In this document: positions 61,153 through 64,000 of the stretch, one piece after another | How the letters are laid out: the number at the start of each line of letters is the position of its first letter | How positions within the stretch are numbered: position 1 is the stretch's first letter | Source of the DNA: Solimonas thermocellulolyticum | GTDB lineage: Bacteria > Pseudomonadota > Gammaproteobacteria > Nevskiales > Nevskiaceae | Reading direction: 5' to 3' | DNA length: 64,000 nucleotides | NCBI RefSeq assembly: GCF_040327995.1 | Contig: NZ_JBEPIJ010000008.1 | Location: 1 to 64,000, forward strand | The notes under the pieces: generated by a model | What the model was told of the DNA's origin: nothing | Databases searched by the model: none | Seen by the model: only the letters and a program-made list of their open reading frames with translations | Position numbers and translations under genes: made by a program

Positions 61153-61199
61153 GCGCTTTGTGCACACTGCCGGGCACGGTCGATCATGCGAGTGACGAG

Positions 61200-61982
61200 G
61201 TGGCCAAGACAATCCTGATCGGCGGCTTTCACGCCGTGCTCGCGGCGCTCGAAGACGCCCACGACAAGCCCTTCGAGGTGCTGCTCGCCGACCGCCGTGA
61301 CGACGCCCGCGCGCAACAGGTGCGCGATCTGGCCAAGGCCCATGGCGTGCGGCTGCGCGTGACCGCGCGCAGCGAGCTCGATCTGAAGGCGCCGGGCTTG
61401 CGTCATCAGGGTGTGCTGGCCTACGTGCCCGAAAAAGCCTTCGATGCCGAGGACCTGCTCTACCGACAAGCCGAGTCCTCGCACCTGCTGCTCGTGCTCG
61501 ACGGGGTACAGGATCCGCACAACTTCGGTGCCTGCCTACGCACCGCGGAGGCGGCGGGCGTGACTGCCGTGATCGTGCCCAAGGATCGCAGCGTCGGCCT
61601 GACGGCGGTTGCGCGTAAGGCGGCGGCCGGTGCGGCCGAGCGCGTGCCGCTGGTTGCGGTGACGAATCTGGCGCGGACGCTGACACGACTCAAGGCGCTC
61701 GGCTACTGGATCACGGGCTTGGCCGGCGACGCCGACGAAACGATCTACGACGTCGATCTCACCGGACCGACCGTGCTGGTGATGGGCGCCGAGGGCGAGG
61801 GCATGCGCCGGCTGACGCGCGAATCCTGCGACCGGGTGGTCAAGATCCCGATGTACGGCAAGATCGAGAGTCTGAACGTCTCGGTGGCGGCCGCCGTGTG
61901 TTTGTACGAGGCCTTGCGCCAGCGGCGGCCGCGCAGGGGCGGCAAATCGGGCGCGAGCGGGGCGATTGCAACGAGTCGCTGA
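61200..61982 (+). CDS. rlmB: 23S rRNA (guanosine-2'-O)-methyltransferase RlmB
   Basis: This 260-residue SPOUT methyltransferase modifies G2251 of 23S rRNA. N-terminal L30e-like domain begins VAKTILIGGFHAVLAALE; SPOUT motifs LDGVQDPHNFGACLRTAEA, VLVMGAEGEGMRRLT and PMYGKIESLNVSVAAAVCLY. GTG 61200 chosen; the ATG at 61140 is inside a hairpin. The rnr-rlmB pair is typical of gammaproteobacteria. Confidence 0.93.
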   Translation: MAKTILIGGFHAVLAALEDAHDKPFEVLLADRRDDARAQQVRDLAKAHGVRLRVTARSELDLKAPGLRHQGVLAYVPEKAFDAEDLLYRQAESSHLLLVLDGVQDPHNFGACLRTAEAAGVTAVIVPKDRSVGLTAVARKAAAGAAERVPLVAVTNLARTLTRLKALGYWITGLAGDADETIYDVDLTGPTVLVMGAEGEGMRRLTRESCDRVVKIPMYGKIESLNVSVAAAVCLYEALRQRRPRRGGKSGASGAIATSR

Positions 61983-62004
61983 TTCCCCTAATATCCGCCG
62001 CCCC

Positions 62005-62036
62005 CGTGCCGTCAGGGCTGCGGGTTTTCTGTTTTC
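62005..62036 (+). terminator. Terminator-like hairpin after rlmB
   Basis: CCCGTGCC / GGGCTGCGGG arms with a small internal mismatch and loop GTCA, followed by TTTTCTGTTTTCT. It separates rlmB from the rpsF operon leader. Confidence 0.6.
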
Positions 62037-62132
62037 TATCTGCCACTTGCTCCACGGCCGGCCTTCGGTCGCGACCGGGAGCCACACGGATCGCGATCGA
62101 ACGACGCGTCCGCGTGTCCACAAGGAGATGCG

Positions 62133-62573
62133 ATGCGACACTATGAAATCGTCGTCATGGTGCATCCTGACCAGAGTGATCAGGTTCCGGCCATGATCGA
62201 GCGTTACAAGGGCATGGTCGAGGCCGGCGGCGGTAAGGTCCATCGCCTCGAAGACTGGGGGCGTCGTCAGCTGGCCTATCCCGTCGCCAAGGCACACAAG
62301 GCCCACTATGTGCTGATGAATGTCGAGATCGGTGGCGAGACGCTGGCCGAGCTCGAAGCGGCGTTCAAGTTCAATGACGCCGTCATCCGCCGCCTGATCA
62401 TTCGCAAAGACAAGGCTGTGACCGCGCAGTCGCCGCTGTTCAAGGCGCCGGAAGACGAGCGCAAGGGCGCCAGCGACTACCGCTCGCGCCGCAGCGAGGT
62501 CGATGCCGACGGCGATGCCGAGTCCGACAGCAAGGAGTCCGAGGAGGCCAACGCCTCGGAAGAAGGAGTCTGA
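62133..62573 (+). CDS. rpsF: 30S ribosomal protein bS6
   Basis: This 146-residue protein starts MRHYEIVVMVHPDQSDQVPA, with AAGGAGATG just before. Usual S6 fold to ~100, then a long acidic tail (DADGDAESDSKESEEANASE) as in E. coli where S6 is glutamylated. First gene of rpsF-rpsR-rplI. Confidence 0.97.
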   Translation: MRHYEIVVMVHPDQSDQVPAMIERYKGMVEAGGGKVHRLEDWGRRQLAYPVAKAHKAHYVLMNVEIGGETLAELEAAFKFNDAVIRRLIIRKDKAVTAQSPLFKAPEDERKGASDYRSRRSEVDADGDAESDSKESEEANASEEGV

Positions 62574-62576
62574 GCC

Positions 62577-62804
62577 ATGGCACAGTTTTTCCGTCGCAAG
62601 AAGTCCTGCAAGTTCAGCGCCGACGGCGCGCCCGAGATCGACTACAAAGATCTCAACGTGCTCAAGCAGTACATCGGCGAGAACGGCAAGATCGTTCCGG
62701 CGCGCATCACCGGGACGCGTTCGCGCTATCAGCGTGAGCTGGCCTTGGCCATCAAGCGCGCGCGGTATCTCGCGTTGCTGCCGTACACCGACCGTCACGG
62801 CTGA
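62577..62804 (+). CDS. rpsR: 30S ribosomal protein bS18
   Basis: This 75-residue protein, FFRRKKSCKFSADGAPEIDY and ISSRSRYQRELALAIK-like GTRSRYQRELALAIKRARYL, heterodimerises with bS6 in the platform. It starts 3 bp after rpsF. Confidence 0.97.
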   Translation: MAQFFRRKKSCKFSADGAPEIDYKDLNVLKQYIGENGKIVPARITGTRSRYQRELALAIKRARYLALLPYTDRHG

Positions 62805-62816
62805 GGGAGTGCGAGC

Positions 62817-63275
62817 ATGGAAGTGATCCTGCTGGAAAAAATCAAGAAGCTCGGTGACCTCGGCGATACCGTCAAGGTCAAGGCCGGTTTCGGCCGCAAC
62901 TACCTGCTGCCGCAGGGTAAGGCGCTGCCGGCGACCGAAGAGAACCGCAAGGTCTTCGAGGCGCGCAAGGCCGAGCTGATCAAGAAGGCCCAGGACAGCC
63001 TCAACGCCGCGAAGATGCGCGCCGAGAAGCTCGCCGGCCTGAGCTTGACGGTCACGGCACTGGCCAGCGAGGAAGGCAAGCTCTACGGCTCGGTCGGCCC
63101 GGGCGACATCGTCGCCGCGGCCGCCGCACAAGGCGTGGAGCTGCATCGCAACGAGATCGACATGATCTCCGGGCCGATTCGTGCCGTCGGGACTTACACC
63201 GTCGCCGTGCAGTTGCACTCCGAGGTCCAGTCCAGCATCACGGTCGTGGTGCAGGAGCAGAAGGCGCAGGCCTGA
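62817..63275 (+). CDS. rplI: 50S ribosomal protein bL9
   Basis: This 152-residue protein starts MEVILLEKIKKLGDLGDTVK, then GFGRNYLLPQGKALPAT. Two-domain L9 with the long central helix (KAELIKKAQDSLNAAKMRAE). Followed by a terminator before dnaB. Confidence 0.97.
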   Translation: MEVILLEKIKKLGDLGDTVKVKAGFGRNYLLPQGKALPATEENRKVFEARKAELIKKAQDSLNAAKMRAEKLAGLSLTVTALASEEGKLYGSVGPGDIVAAAAAQGVELHRNEIDMISGPIRAVGTYTVAVQLHSEVQSSITVVVQEQKAQA

Positions 63276-63302
63276 CGCTCTGACTTCGTCGTGAGCGGTA
63301 CC

Positions 63303-63333
63303 GCGGCCCGCCTCGCGCGGGCCGCTGCGTTTT
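63303..63333 (+). terminator. Terminator after the rpsF-rpsR-rplI operon
   Basis: Perfect 9-bp stem GCGGCCCGC (63303-63311) / GCGGGCCGC (63317-63325) with loop CTCGC, then TGCGTTTT. Confidence 0.8.
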
Positions 63334-63440
63334 GTGCCGCCGTCATCCGAAATCCCCCGCTTGGTCCCCGGATATACACAGGAATTGCTCTTTCCCCGGG
63401 GACGATGGCGGGCGAGAATCCGCCCTTGCCATGAGCAGCC

Positions 63441-64000
63441 ATGAGCAACACCGTGACCCGACTGCAGGCGCAACCCAAACTGCCGCCTTACTCGATCGAG
63501 GCGGAGCAATCGGTGCTCGGCGGACTGATGCTCGACAACCGCGCGTGGAACGAGGTGGCCGACCGGCTGTCGCCGGAAGATTTCTATCGCCAGGACCACC
63601 AGCTCATCTATCGCGCGATCTGCGAGCAGGTCGGCGCGGGCCGGCCTTGCGACTTCGTCACGCTGTCGGAGCATCTCAAGGCGCGCGGGCAGCTCGACGA
63701 GGTCGGGGGTCTGGCCTATCTCGGCAGCCTCGCCAACGACACCCCCAGCGCCGCGAACGTACTGGCCTATGCCGACATCGTGCGCGAACGGGCGGTGCTG
63801 CGCGGCCTGGTCGCCGTCGGCGGCGACATCGCCGAGCTGGGCTTTCGCGCCGACGGACGCAGTTACGCCGAGCTGCTCGATCTGGCCGAGCAGAAGGTCT
63901 TTGCCTTGCGCTCGCGCGCTGAGCACGCCCGCTCCAGCTATCACGCGATGCCGGAGCTGATGCAGAAGCTCGAGGAGAAGATCGAGTTTCTGCGCAAGAA
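63441..64000 (+). CDS. dnaB: Replicative DNA helicase DnaB (5' part, cut by window end)
   Basis: 186 codons are visible. N-terminal domain: LPPYSIEAEQSVLGGLMLDN, DRLSPEDFYRQDHQLIYRAI, VTLSEHLKARGQLDEVGGL and LAEQKVFAL. The ATP-binding RecA domain lies beyond the window. ATG 63441 is used; another ATG 10 nt upstream (63431) is out of frame. Location after rplI is the usual one. Confidence 0.97.
   Translation, partial: MSNTVTRLQAQPKLPPYSIEAEQSVLGGLMLDNRAWNEVADRLSPEDFYRQDHQLIYRAICEQVGAGRPCDFVTLSEHLKARGQLDEVGGLAYLGSLANDTPSAANVLAYADIVRERAVLRGLVAVGGDIAELGFRADGRSYAELLDLAEQKVFALRSRAEHARSSYHAMPELMQKLEEKIEFLRK

Noticed and set aside
61140..61199. ATG at 61140 as start of rlmB
   Set aside because: It lies inside a 10-bp hairpin and adds 20 residues not typical of RlmB; GTG 61200 gives the usual N-terminus.
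62040..62132. S6:S18-binding leader motif upstream of rpsF
   Set aside because: Expected in many bacteria, but I could not draw the required CCG-bulged helix with confidence; needs a covariance-model search.
1..64000. CRISPR array, prophage or integrase
   Set aside because: No regularly spaced repeats and no integrase, capsid or portal-type proteins were seen.

Overview
The window is high-GC DNA that reads as a gammaproteobacterial chromosome. Gene content and order support this: hfq-hflX-hflK-hflC-DUF2065-hisZ-purA, rnr-rlmB-rpsF-rpsR-rplI-dnaB, a Pil-Chp (twitching-type) chemosensory system, pyrB with a catalytically dead pyrC', and the ruvX-yqgE pair. HisZ implies a short-form HisG, which argues against an enteric. 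Features are shared with Pseudomonas/Chromatiales/Nevskiales/Xanthomonadales-like lineages, but I cannot name a genus from sequence alone.

Layout. (1) 1-3.4 kb is a decayed accessory patch: the 5' end of an IS1595-type transposase, the N-terminal stub of a myxobacterial-style AAA/helicase protein that stops at the IS edge, a frameshifted HExxH protein remnant, and an apparently intact AbiEi/AbiEii toxin-antitoxin pair. (2) 3.4-6.6 kb holds small redox/envelope genes: a BamE/DUF2845-like exported protein, a TlpA/AhpC-like redoxin with a cytochrome P460, and DUF502 with a fumarylacetoacetase-family hydrolase. (3) 6.7-11 kb carries pckA (with a duplicated 3' tail), pilJ and pilH. (4) 11-15 kb carries pyrC', pyrB, ruvX and yqgE, all on the minus strand. 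(5) 14.6-19 kb carries apbE / NusG-domain-II / Gx-transporter, a tight flavin-insertion operon, then gshA-gshB. (6) 19.1-26.7 kb is pilG-pilI-chpA-chpC, with a 2046-residue ChpA. Together with pilJ-pilH this is a nearly complete Pil-Chp pathway split in two loci.

(7) 26.7-40 kb has fieF, DUF2721, a VOC protein and a run of exported hydrolases, most of them predicted lipoproteins: an S8 protease with C-terminal SLH repeats, a LuxR regulator with an MBL hydrolase, an alpha/beta hydrolase, a HELAH aminopeptidase and a PhoD phosphatase. cysS and DUF4169 lie among them. (8) 39.9-48.5 kb has a MerR/DUF4396 metal-response operon with a recognisable 20-bp-spacer promoter, pgi, a PA2779/PA2778-like pair, queG diverging from nnrD-tsaE, and amiC. 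(9) 48.6-64 kb is core housekeeping: mutL, miaA, hfq, hflX, hflKC, hisZ, purA, tRNA-Leu(CAG), rnr, an OmpA-type lipoprotein, rlmB, ribosomal proteins bS6/bS18/bL9, and the start of dnaB.

The most unusual sequence-level signals are these. The purA translation start sits inside the loop of a perfect 16-bp inverted repeat and is preceded exactly 100 bp upstream by a near-copy of its own first 31 nt. The 3' end of pckA is present twice, with the terminator next to the non-coding copy. ChpA contains a segment of about 20 residues translated in the wrong frame between two compensating single-base shifts. No CRISPR array, prophage or complete insertion sequence was seen.
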